21,522 bases of DNA from Acanthaster planci (taxonomy: Eukaryota; Echinodermata; Asteroidea; Valvatida; Acanthasteridae), in NCBI RefSeq assembly GCF_001949145.1, contig NW_019091761.1:21936-43457 (forward strand), in the 5' to 3' direction. The position numbers and the translations under genes are program-made. Below the pieces are notes generated by a model. That model was not told the origin of the DNA, ran no database searches, and was given only the letters and a program-made list of their open reading frames with translations. Below, in pieces: positions 9,240-18,675 of this stretch; positions within the stretch are counted from its first letter, which is position 1, and each line of letters begins with the position of its first letter.

Positions 9240-10261
9240 CGTGTGCTAGCCAGAAACCATTAAACCTAAATACCATGTAGCCAGGTATCGCAACATTTTC
9301 ACTTAGGTTTTTTACCAACAAACGGTAAAATTCCCCCCCCCCAAAAGTCTTCTGAGCCTGTAATCTGCAATTGTGCCTGTAACTCTTGAATGTAAAATGG
9401 CTCACGTGGTTTTATAATTGAATTTAAGGCCCTTTACAAGAGAGGCAATATTTTCCCGACACTGGTTAATTTGAGAAATCAGCAAATTATTGTGTTCTTT
9501 CTGATGCGATTTGTACTTAGAGTTCATGAATACAATATTTGGGTTAATAAGATAAATAAGATTAAGACAGCAAAATTTTGTATTCGTGCATTAAAAAAAA
9601 TGATTGCATATGGTGATACTGCAGATGGAGAGTTCTGTTTCTTCATTGGATGTTTACTAACATTGAAATGACAATTAGCATTTTTTTCATATCTAGGAAT
9701 ATGCTTCATTAAACTTACATCATGAAATATCTGCAGAAGACCATTATTCAAATAAAAATGACTATCACATGATGAATGACTGCCCTTTTCACAGGTATTT
9801 AAAAAGTAGGGTGGGCTGGGAAACCATAATCATAAGCATTTTATTTTTGGCCTAGAGCTGGAATGCTTCGGTCAAATTATGCACTTTCTGCTACCACCTG
9901 TTATTTTTCCAGTGAAAAGAAATTGTTTCAGCATGAGAACCAGTATGCACAAGTTATTTTCCAGTAATTATCAGTTGATCGAATGCAACTTACTGAAAGT
10001 TAAGATGCAAGTTTTTTCTTGTTAATACAGTCTTTTGACAGTTGAATATGCCACTTTATTTGAGACCAGAGGAAAACGTGAGAGCAATAAGCAATCCACT
10101 TGCGTTACTCTCATTTATTATTATATGTTTAAATGTTTTGTCAGAAATTACAAATAATTCTTCATGTATCCTGAAAAGCAGTTAATCGATATAGACAAGT
10201 TTCCTACTACCAAAGTGTTTGATGAGAACTGTGTAATGTCTTTGCTGGTTTTCCAATGCAG

Positions 10262-10336
10262 GATGCTGATCCTTGACTCTCTGCAGGGGCATCTGGGTCA
10301 GCAAGTGTATCAAGAGATCCATCAGACCACCACTAG
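10262..10336 (+). CDS. Ulp1/SENP-type protease, exon with the catalytic Asp
   Basis: Ulp1/SENP proteases (peptidase family C48) cleave SUMO or related modifiers with a His-Asp-Cys triad. The acceptor is ttccaatgcag|g and the donor is ctag|gtaatg. The 24 full codons read MLILDSLQGHLGQQVYQEIH and then Gln and three Thr. LILDSL corresponds to the Y/L-L-D-S-M/L motif that carries the catalytic Asp in SENPs (Asp495 in SENP2). The exon starts in phase 2 and ends in phase 2. The preceding exon with the catalytic His was not found. Confidence 0.75.
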
Positions 10337-11051
10337 GTAATGTATGAGAGTGGAACTTAATGAAAGCCTTTATTAAACTGTTTAGAAACATGACAACCGT
10401 ATCTTATCTGAGTATTATGTATCACAGTTGCATTGTCCCACAAAGGCATATGGCACTTGCTGTCTAAATTTGAAAGTATTAATTTTTTTTAGTTAGTTCT
10501 AATTAACTTAACTGTTTCTCATTTATCCTGAAAATGCATGTATGACAAATGTTTGTGATTTGTCGGTGTATATTGAACCGTAATTTCACACTTAAATAAA
10601 CCCAAAAAAACNTTTTTATAACCACTACTTTCAAGCCAGTACAACTTCAGCTGTTGGGACTACACACCAGCATTGTATATCATGCTCACATGAACTTTAC
10701 ACAAAATTCGACTTATGTTCACCACACAGTCATACTTTATATGTCATAAAAGTTTTCCAGATTTTGATTGGCTTTGAGAATCAACTCAATTCTCCGTTTA
10801 CTTTTGCCCAGACAAAATAACATAATGTACCTCTGTCTGAAGATCTGATTTGATTAAGTTGTCATACGAATTGTTAGACAAGACTGTCTGCACTCCGTTA
10901 GGGAAATTACTCCATTTGTGCTGTTGGATCTTTTTTTTTTCCAGAATCCAATTATCTTGTAGGTTTTTCATGTATATAATTCTTTGATTCATCACTTCTC
11001 CAGATACATGAATCAGATTGCTCGGTGTGCTTGAAAGTCATTTAATTACAG
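10337..11051 (+). other. Intron within the Ulp1-type protease gene
   Basis: No feature was recognised. A minus-strand open frame (10798-10995) has no family resemblance that I can support. A strong acceptor-like tract (tttttttttttccag) near 10930-10944 is followed by a possible 18-nt in-phase microexon ending before gttttt, but that donor is weak and I do not call it. Confidence 0.5.
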
Positions 11052-11073
11052 CTTGGAGTTGGAGGTCTGTGAG
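11052..11073 (+). CDS. Ulp1/SENP-type protease, candidate 22-nt microexon
   Basis: The exon lies between tttaattacag| and |gtaaga. The two leftover bases of the previous exon plus C give Ser, followed by LELEVCE, ending exactly in phase 0 as required by the next exon. Both splice sites are good and the phases fit on both sides. With it the Asp-to-Cys distance is 37 residues, against 53 in SENP2, so either the helix between them is short here or another small exon is missing. Confidence 0.5.
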
Positions 11074-11681
11074 GTAAGATTTATCTGTTGCAGTTACATC
11101 CACATTTCTAAAAATATAAGCACACGGTTGTTACAAAATACACTGCCCATTGTTTTATTTTTTTTATAGTTCCTTTCATAACTAAACTGCTCCATATATT
11201 AGATTTTGAAAGAAACATGGAACGTAGTGTTGCGGTCAGTGTAGGGTGAATAATGAATGTGGTTGATCCAAGCATGCTTGCTGAGCTATAGGTATCCGAT
11301 CGGCCCTTATTATTGACAAGGTATTCATGGTTTTGGTTTAAGAAATAAAGTAGTGTTCATTGGGAATCTTAAATGTTTCTGTTTTGGAGTCATCTGTTGT
11401 ACTTGGTTTGTCTGTGAACAGCATTATCTTAACAGTCGGCATGATTTCATTTATGTGATAAGTTAGGGGCGCATTACAATTAAACACTTCAACTACACTT
11501 GGTTAATCAAAGTGCGAAGTTCCATTAAACTTCTGCATAATCCTGCTGATCAGTAGCAGATTGTGATTTTTTGGATATTGTTGATTTCACTTTGTTCCTT
11601 GTTTATAGACGTCCTTGACCCACAACCTCAACAAATATCACATGTTGTGTTAGCTAAAAATTCTCTTCTTTTTTTCATCAG

Positions 11682-11750
11682 GTGCCGCAGCAGGAAAACC
11701 TGCATGATTGCGGTTTGCATGTTCTTGCATACATGGAGGCCTTTCTAAAT
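11682..11750 (+). CDS. Ulp1/SENP-type protease, exon with the catalytic Cys
   Basis: The acceptor is tttttcatcag|gtg and the donor is aat|gtgagt. The exon is phase 0 at both ends with 23 codons: VPQQENLHDCGLHVLAYMEA then FLN. PQQ-x-N-x-x-DCG is the hallmark of C48 proteases: the second Gln forms the oxyanion hole six residues before the nucleophile Cys. All key residues are intact, which argues against a pseudogene. The following LHVLAYMEAFL helix matches the family pattern. Confidence 0.88.
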
Positions 11751-12161
11751 GTGAGTACTTAGTTTGTATAGTGGTGAAGATGGATGAAGAAATAAGTAGG
11801 ATTTACGTGACAAACAGCACGGGATGGCATTTTTTGGCATTAAAGGAAATGACACGCTTCTGAGTGGAACTTTGATGTCTGTTATCCAGTTGTATGTCCA
11901 CAGGAAGGGAGACCTGGATACTGCAGGGGTATACAAAATTCAATCATTCTTGAAAATGAGAATATGTTATTATCAAAAACCTTGGTTTTGCTCCGGTAAA
12001 ATTGATGAGACAAATGCTCCGACTATTAAGCAGTCCTCGAAATAACTAAGGAAGACCCGTTTTTGGCCTGTATCATGTTATTGGGGAAGTGGCAGTTTTA
12101 TACATGTGGTGTTTGTTTTCCCCAAATTAGGTTTTCTGGTTTGGTTTGTTGCTGTTATTAG

Positions 12162-12260
12162 GATGGACTTCATCAGCTGACACCCGGACCATATGGAAAG
12201 GTTATGCGGAGAAGGATCCTCCATCTTTCTCATGATGTCGGCACCCAGTCCGTCCCTTAA
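12162..12260 (+). CDS. Ulp1/SENP-type protease, terminal exon
   Basis: The acceptor is gctgttattag|gat, and a TAA stop lies at 12258-12260. It is phase 0 in and 32 codons long. It reads DGLHQLTPGPYGKVMRRRIL and a short tail. The segment resembles the C-terminal ITFTQxxMPxFRxKMVxEIL segment of SENPs, consistent with the end of the catalytic domain. No AATAAA follows closely; the variant ATTAAA at 12379-12384 is a possible poly(A) signal. Confidence 0.7.
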   Translation, partial: DGLHQLTPGPYGKVMRRRILHLSHDVGTQSVP

Positions 12261-13599
12261 TTGATAATGCCACACTATATAATATTGTTATGTTCGTTAT
12301 GTAATTGTTACATTAGATACAGTGGTTTGAAGAATGTGTAAATGCATTTGCAGCCTCCCATGAAACTTATTGGAAAAAATTAAATCGAAGGGAAAGCAAA
12401 GTTTAAGTAAAGTTTTCTGGAATTCTGGGGATGGGTGTTCGCTTAATGATCCTTTGCATGCAAACACGTATTGCGAATTTTCCTCATCACTGTTTTGTTG
12501 ATGTATTTTCAACAAGTAATGTACAGCAGCCAATGATTATTTCATAAAATTACGCCAACATGAACAGTCACGAATTGCCTTCAGTAAATTGTTCATGCAA
12601 ATGTCCCAACATCAGAATGGAATAGTGAACCTGTGACGAGATTTCGTCATAAAAATAGAACAGTACTTAATTTCAGGAAGGGTAAACAGTGCAGCTGGAA
12701 ATGACAGTAACGAGTGCTTTGATTAAAGGGTGATACATAATGCTGGCAGCTCTTATAATTTTCTTTTGATAAGAACAAGGCATATCGTTGGTTGGATACA
12801 CGTGTCAATTCTCTTTTGTTAATTTTACCTTTGAAATGCCAATAATCAACAGTAAACCACTTAAAAGGTTATTTTTACAGTGTCGGCTTCCAACGTTACT
12901 TAATAATTAACTTGTATTGACGTATTATTTATTGTATAATAGCGGGTATGTAACAAGATAATGTTCAAGAGAAAAGGGAAACATTGCCAGCTTTACAAAC
13001 ATGATTGTAGGCCTACGCATCATGGGTGAGAGAAAGAAGTAGATGTGCTAGGTTGGATACATAAAACAAGTACAAAAATTTGCGAATACAGTTGCATAAA
13101 AGTGTGTGCATTCGTGAGAGAGGTCCTTGTAACAGGAACATGTTATCATGAATAAAAGTAATTTCGCTTTCCAAGCAGAACCTTGTATAAACAGTGTTCT
13201 TTAGTCATTGAACTGTACAACGAGCATTAACCGCTTACGTGATATCTCTAACCCCAAATCCCTTCAATTGCTAGTGTAACTCTGCATGCACATCACGTAC
13301 CATGCACAGGCCCGTTAATACAAGTTATATGACACTGTCCTAGTGACGATCGGTTTAGATCCGGTGAGAATTACGGGATACATTTTGTGTTGTACATATA
13401 CATTTCACACTTGAACTTTTACAGCCCCACCACCAAGTGTTGAAACTTTTGAATCGTGCACACACCGTTATCTACAACGATGATAAACCCAGATGCCGGA
13501 TCAGCCATACTAGTGGTGTGATGCGTCTGTCTGGACGTATTCGGAAATCATTGTAGAACGACGAATATCGTCGCTCTTTAAAAAAAAACAACAACAAAC

Positions 13600-13655
13600 A
13601 GGTCGTTGCGGTCCAATCGGTAGGCTACGGAGCCGGAAGAGAGTTCAATATAAAT
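13600..13655 (+). repeat. Possible tRNA-like (SINE) remnant next to an A-rich tract
   Basis: The segment ggtccaatcggtaggct followed by ggaagagagttcaat resembles the D-arm and T-arm of a tRNA with degraded promoter boxes. An A-rich tract (ttaaaaaaaaacaacaacaaa, about 13578-13598) lies immediately upstream. The evidence is weak because only short matches support it. Confidence 0.25.
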
Positions 13656-15302
13656 GTACAGGCAACACTTGATGCTCGGTGCACAGTTATAAGCCTACGA
13701 GACTCTTATGGAAAAAAAATTGATTGAAATTATTTCAGCTTCGGAATTGTTGTAGCCAAATTTTTAACCAGTTTTTGTTCCCAACATTGACTTGTTAGGA
13801 GGAAAAAATGCAAGTCGTTTATTTAGAAGACAGAACTATTCAGACCAGTCCCATACGGTTTGTGCACAAATGACGTCCGTAATTCCTTTCTCTTTTTTTT
13901 CAATTTCTAATGGCTATTATAACATTTTAAAGGAAACTTATTGTCGTCCAGAAGGTGCCCATGGTGGATGATCAAGTGACTCCTCCGAAACTCCCAACTC
14001 TCTTCAACTCTTACCAGAGAAACCTATTCTAGGGTCGACAAGATACAGAACGCATTCTAACCTGGAATAGAGTAGGTAGGCCTACAAGAAGTTAAGTATT
14101 ACCCCTGGAAATCTTGACAAACGCGAAGCAGTAAAATCATGACACAGGTATTTGTTTTTCTAATAAGACCCAATATAAGAAAGCCTTTTTGCTTTCGTGA
14201 AACTTTCTAAAAGTAAATTATATTATTTGTTTAAATTATGTTTGTTCGGGACACGCTTTCTCCAGTTCGTTTTGATTTATACAAGCCTTGTTTCTATGTC
14301 AGGGTATGAACCATTTGTTACATTTTTAAAAAGAAGTATGTTGCTCAGGCAAACATTTTCAATTTTAACTGTCACATACACTTAGAGCTTTCGATTCATT
14401 TCTCAATGGGAAATGGAATAAACGTGTCTGCTTAGAGATCTTACAGGAACAAACTGGAGAATCTCTCGAACCAACGCACATGTGAAAATGTAGTTAATGA
14501 TAACAAACTTTTAAAAATGATACTTAGCAATTTGAATGTTTTATTAAGATGGCACTCTGTGGCTTTCGTACGGAGCTACAAAATTTCCATCTGACTTAAT
14601 TGTAAAGAGGTCCTCAACTGCAAAACCCTAAAAGTTTGATGACGACATATAGAGATAGTTTCACGGAATGACAACATCATCGAAGTTGGGTAAAAACACC
14701 TTGAGACTGCGGGATGAAGACAACCAATGGCACTTTCAGAGCTCCGTCTTACGGTTTTGGTCTAAATACTTTTATTTCATCGTTGGCGACAATGTCGCTA
14801 ATATTAATTTGACACAGAAACATCCCAATCACCGCATCATAATGTTGATAGTAATTTTGTATTTCAAGATTGCTCATCGTGTTTGTTGTCAGAAAGTCGA
14901 GGCTTTTCCGCAAAATTCACTACCCCTTATATTTATCCAGTTTCCAGTGTCCCTATCCCTGGATACCCGATCGACGTCTATTCCACAAGTCTCCCATTTA
15001 ATGATGATTTTCAGATCCTTTTTGCTTCTTGGCCGAATTCTGATTTGAGCAATAAAAATTATCTTTTTATCTGATTTTATTCCTCCAAATTAGGAAATTT
15101 TATTGTTTGCATTGGTCAGGAAACAACTATAGGCCGTCTATATCACGAGTACTTCATGAATTTAATTTGTTGTAAATGACTTCCAAAACAGCTTCACAGC
15201 GGTTCTGACGGACACATTCAAGTTAACGTTATCGCCGTTGTACATCAAGTCTCGTTTCAATTGTAGAAATATTTCAATGTCATTGATATGCGAATTCTAG
15301 CG

Positions 15303-15347
15303 TCGAGCTCAATTGGCAGGGCTTGGTTTTGTCTGATTTCAAATAAA
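15303..15347 (+). repeat. Possible tRNA-like (SINE) remnant
   Basis: GAGCTCAATTGGCAGGGC matches a tRNA D-arm/box A with one change in the consensus TRGYNNANNNGG. It is followed about 30 nt later by tttcaaat, a degraded box B. It is too short and degraded to be a functional tRNA. Confidence 0.3.
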
Positions 15348-16810
15348 CATTCATTGGTGCACTCTGTTTAGGTCTAGCTCTCGCATGGTAACGATTTCCT
15401 TGTTTAATTGGGTGTAAATCGTAATTTGTACACTTCGATATTGTAAACCTTTATTTGAAATTACAATAAATAAAAAATGACTGCAGAGATCTTGAAGTGC
15501 CATAAGATATGTGTTGAGATCATCGAAATGGCAAACCGTTAATAACGTCGATAAGTGAAAATTTTGAGAGATTTTTCCTAACCTAATTGGGGGATTTTCA
15601 AGTCTGTTAATTTTTATGACATTTGCAGATTAAATTGTATGCATTTACGGATTGTCAGGAATCAACCGACAAACTGCAGACTTGGAACAGTTGCAGGCTT
15701 NAACGGCATAAGAAAAAAAACGGCATGCTTCAAATCTTGAACCATGGGGAAAAAATGTAACCGAATTTTTTTGGCCATGTAGAAATGAACAAAGTAATTC
15801 AAATATTTGGACAAATATCGAAGAAAACATAATTTTTGTTATAATTTTCCCTATTTAACCCTGAACGTTTGTCAAAAGTTTCTTCGTTGTGCGTTTTGCC
15901 AAATGCTTGCATTTACAAATTTCACCCACACTCTTTGCGTTACACTATTACGCGATTAAAAATGAGTCGACGCAAAATTACCTGAAACCCGTGGACCGTG
16001 TATTAATCTTGATGTATGATATTGGTTTGGGCTACGGATGTTCGAAATTCAAGTTTTGAAAGAACTGTGCGCGATGGTCCGAAGGGGTACAGGCTAAGCA
16101 GCTCCTCATGCATTCTGTTAATTAAATTAAACCGTTTATAATGCATAGGAGCGGAAACACCCCATCATCGGTTGGAAAGAGCCACTTTGGTCCGGATTAT
16201 CAATTTGTTTGGCAGCGATGAGATTGCAGCACATTCGTTTACTGCTCGTTTGTGAACCAGGGAAGCAAAGTTGCATGAAGGGATGCACTGAACTAATTCA
16301 GGCTCCATTACAAAAATGCAAAACCATTAAATTTTAGAGCCCCATGTAAAAGGCAACCGAACTCCCTGAGGCATCTAAAAAAAGCCTTGTCTGATCCTTC
16401 AGGTTGCATTTGGTTTTCCATTTTTATTAGGTTGACGAGTGAATTTTTAAATTATCTATCAAAATTGACCTCGGCCCCCCAATGTGAATGTTCCCAAAGT
16501 GTCTCCGCAGCCATTTCTCAAACGACAATCCTCATTTTTTCAGGCTCTCTTGACTAATTTTCAATCACATTTTTTTCTGCTTTTCCTCCAGATGGTTGCC
16601 CCTGAATCCACACAGATAACCCTGGGCTAAATACTTACACAACTCAACAGTATCTCGATAAATACGAACCCCTCTTTTTGACACATTTGCAGAAGTAATT
16701 TTTAAGCGTCAACGTGTGGACGATAATTTCCTGGAATTGCAACAGTGCAACCACCAGAGACTTGCCGGAAACAGCGCCCTCATCAATACCGCCCTCTGGG
16801 ACCAGCTTGA

Positions 16811-17085
16811 GAGCCTGGGCCACGGACGTATATTAAAAAACCTGGACTTGCAACGCCTTTGTATGAAATAGAAGCCAACCAGCGGCCATTTTACCGATCC
16901 GCATACAAATGCGAGGGTTGGCTCGCTACCATTGACGCCAGGGAGAACAAAGGCGGGCATTGCTGGGCAAGCTTTGTATTCGGCTCGGTAAAATGGCTGC
17001 TAGTGGATTCAATGATCTCTATAAGCTGATCAAGGGCATTGCGAGTCCAGATTTTTTTTATATACGTCCGTGGCCTGGGCCCCTG
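16811..17085. mobile_element. Long imperfect inverted repeat (foldback/MITE-like)
   Basis: Two conserved blocks occur in inverted order. The outer block ggccacggacgtatat plus an A-run and ctggact-gcaa-gcc lies at 16819-16857 and, inverted, at 17035-17075. The inner block agc-gccattttaccga-ccg-atacaaa lies at 16881-16909 and, inverted, at 16973-17001. The sequence between the blocks has drifted by indels, and the central spacer is about 63 bp. The inner blocks contain AAAATGGC-GC, resembling a YY1 site in both orientations. I found no target-site duplication. Overlapping open frames on both strands are by-products of the inverted repeat. Confidence 0.65.
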
Positions 17086-17472
17086 ACCATTTTGAAACCC
17101 CAAAGTCATCAATACCCAGGCCCACTCCGGGCTGAAGTCACATGCTCGATTGCGACCACTGCATCTATAAATAGAGCTCTGATTTTTCAGAGTCATAAGC
17201 TGCAGTTTACTGTGACCACTTTGTCATTTTTTAAATAAATCAATATTAATCAGGTATATTTACAACATAGAAGATGTACATTGAGTAGGCCCATCTTAAT
17301 TGTCTGCCCCATGAAAAAAGGCAGCTTTCAAATCTTTTTAGGCAGAAAGCGCAGTAGGCAAGTTATTCTTATGTATTATGATTCTGTGAAAGCATGCTTC
17401 AATTTTATCGTCAGCTTCTACTAATTTGAAATAAACGGAGTGATGATTTTTCCCTTGTTTAAAGTCTCATTA
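17086..17472. other. Non-coding stretch with an isolated TATA motif and a small hairpin
   Basis: CTATAAATAG near 17165-17174 is a good TATA-box match, followed by ctctgatttttcagag (6-bp stem, short loop). I see no exon downstream that would make it a gene promoter; it may be promoter debris from a mobile element. Confidence 0.3.
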
Positions 17473-17510
17473 CAGTCGACTCTCGTTATTACGAAATCCC
17501 CGGGACCACG
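17473..17510 (+). mobile_element. pogo/Tigger-like terminal inverted repeat, single end
   Basis: After a TA dinucleotide the sequence CAGTCGACTCTCGTTATTAC, followed by gaaatccccgggacc, resembles the termini of pogo/Tigger-type Tc1-mariner elements (CAGTCGA-CTCTCG-TAT-ACG), which insert at TA. No matching inverted end or transposase was seen downstream, so this would be a solo end of a decayed copy. The identification is from memory of the motif. Confidence 0.4.
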
Positions 17511-17973
17511 GACATGCACGTGTATGCGTGTATATTAACGCGTGGTTGATGTTACATCAAAAAGATCTCTCGGTTGTAATTAATCTAATATATTGTGATG
17601 TGTTTAGAATATTAAAATTCACTGTCAAATGAAAACATGTTTAATGTGCATGTGAGATTTATAAAAGCAAATACATGTACACGTGCATGTGAAAGCATCG
17701 ATTCAGGGATTTTTAAAAGGATGTCGATTACCATGGATGACGACTAAGCTAAACGCCATGCACATATAGGCCTATGTGTACCTGCAAGAATGTGAAGATT
17801 CATCAAGTGGAACCCACATGCATGTAAGTGGTCTTTCCAACAGAAATTGTGTCATGGAGAGACATTTTTATATAATTTTCCGTTTGTCTTACGATTTTCG
17901 ACACTAACTGCATGGCACGATAGTCCGAGTTCACTCGCCTACTTCCGTGCGGCCGCCCACGCGCAAGATGATC

Positions 17974-18458
17974 TGAAGGATCATGGGTCGAGTTCGGGCG
18001 GCCTGTTCTTGACACGGGTTTCTTGTTCTCGCGCTCGAACGGCGGGAACACGACTCAAGAACACTCTTCTCGGAACAGGATCACACACCACCTCCTCGTC
18101 AGGGTTTTACAGGAACACAAGGAAAAACGCGTGAGATTTTTATTTTTGAACAGCTGCAAAATGTAGACAGATGGCTTCCAAACCCATAGACCATGTAGAC
18201 AATGGGAAGTTTGCGAAATTAACATTAATTATTTTCCGAAACACAGAAATGAATGTTCCTGTTTATATAGAAAAGAATTCAGCCCATCCAAACCTTAACT
18301 CTGGAATAACGTACATGGACGCCGCCGTGTTGCATGTAATAACCGGTTGTTTGTTCCCGGCGTTCGAGCGGCCGACCCACGAACAACAAATCAAGCTATT
18401 CGTGAACATATACATACGGGAACAAGCCGCCCGAACTCAGCCATGATGTCGTGAAGGA
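17974..18458. mobile_element. 471-bp GC-rich foldback element flanked by 7-bp direct repeats
   Basis: TGAAGGA occurs at 17974-17980 and again at 18452-18458, a candidate target-site duplication. The intervening 471 bp begin and end with inverted blocks. GAGTTCGGGCGGCCTGTTCTT at 17990-18010 pairs with 18418-18438 (18 of 21). CGCTCGAACGGCGGGAAC at 18032-18049 pairs with 18353-18370 (17 of 18). The tip TCATGG pairs with CCATGATG. The arms are CpG-rich and contain nested smaller inverted repeats; the centre is AT-richer. The open frames at 17847-18134 and 18171-18446 are probably not genes. No transposase is encoded, so it would be non-autonomous. Confidence 0.6.
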
Positions 18459-18466
18459 ATATTGCG

Positions 18467-18569
18467 ATTGGATAGCTGTGTCTCGCAAAATGTAAATTGT
18501 GACAACGCACAGTCTCATTGGCCGGTTTGCTAGGTCTTTTGCAGCGATATGAATAATTCAGTGGATTGG
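18467..18569 (+). promoter_or_regulatory. Three evenly spaced CCAAT boxes (as ATTGG)
   Basis: ATTGG occurs at 18467-18471, 18517-18521 (cATTGGcc) and 18565-18569, spaced 50 and 48 bp apart and all in the same orientation. Multiple reverse CCAAT boxes at such spacing are typical of NF-Y-dependent, TATA-less promoters. A candidate start codon with a good context lies 67 bp downstream. The foldback element ends just upstream. The spacing could be chance. Confidence 0.4.
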
Positions 18570-18635
18570 GCAATTAGTTGGGCTCTTGTGGTGCGAGAGT
18601 AGTTAAGTGAACTTTTTTGGCCGATTTTTATCAAA

Positions 18636-18675
18636 ATGGGGAAGGGGATTTGTGTTTTATGTTTGCGTAATCAAT
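18636..18675 (+). CDS. Candidate first coding exon with a CxxC motif
   Basis: The ATG at 18636 has a strong context (caaaATGG) and is followed by MGKGICVLCLRNQ. A good donor (caat|gtaaga) follows at 18676. Cys6-x2-Cys9 could begin a zinc-binding fold. The supporting context is the three-CCAAT promoter-like segment immediately upstream. No following exon was recognised, so the gene is unidentified and the call rests on start context, donor and promoter position. Confidence 0.3.

Larger units (their letters stand above)
8845..10261 (+). other. Stretch without recognised exons before the protease exons
   Basis: By family comparison an exon with the catalytic His (the His-Trp motif of Ulp1 proteases) should lie here or further upstream. 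Two His-Trp-encoding positions, near 9459 and 9653, were examined and neither sits in a credible exon. The stretch contains tRNA-like sequences at 9122-9280 and a 10-C tract at 9333-9342. Confidence 0.4.
12261..16800. other. Intergenic stretch, no gene recognised
   Basis: About 4.5 kb. The longest open frame (14668-15048 +, 126 codons) starts with ATG but has no recognisable domain and is compatible with chance in AT-rich DNA. A 33-codon frame ending at about 14034 (VPMVDDQVTPPKLPTLFNSY) is protein-like but lacks convincing splice sites. tRNA-like remnants lie near 13600 and 15306. TAGGCCTA occurs at 13008 and 14077. Confidence 0.5.

Noticed and set aside
9459-9670. Catalytic His-Trp exon of the Ulp1 protease
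   Set aside because: His-Trp codons occur near 9459 and 9653, but the first runs into a stop after two more codons and neither has matching splice phases.
10930-10962. Additional 18-nt microexon in the protease gene
   Set aside because: It would keep the frame (IQLSC) and helps the Asp-to-Cys spacing, but the donor (gttttt) is weak and any 18-nt segment has a fair chance of fitting.
14668-15048. 126-codon ATG-initiated open frame on the plus strand
   Set aside because: It has no recognisable domain, an overlapping open frame in another phase and no promoter or splice context. The length is within what 21 kb of AT-rich DNA gives by chance.
16709-17238. Three open frames on both strands with similar RPWP-type segments
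   Set aside because: The similarity between frames is produced by the inverted repeat; no known protein is encoded.
17847-18446. Two plus-strand open frames (95 and 91 codons)
   Set aside because: They lie across the foldback element and its arms, have no domain and share the element's GC skew.
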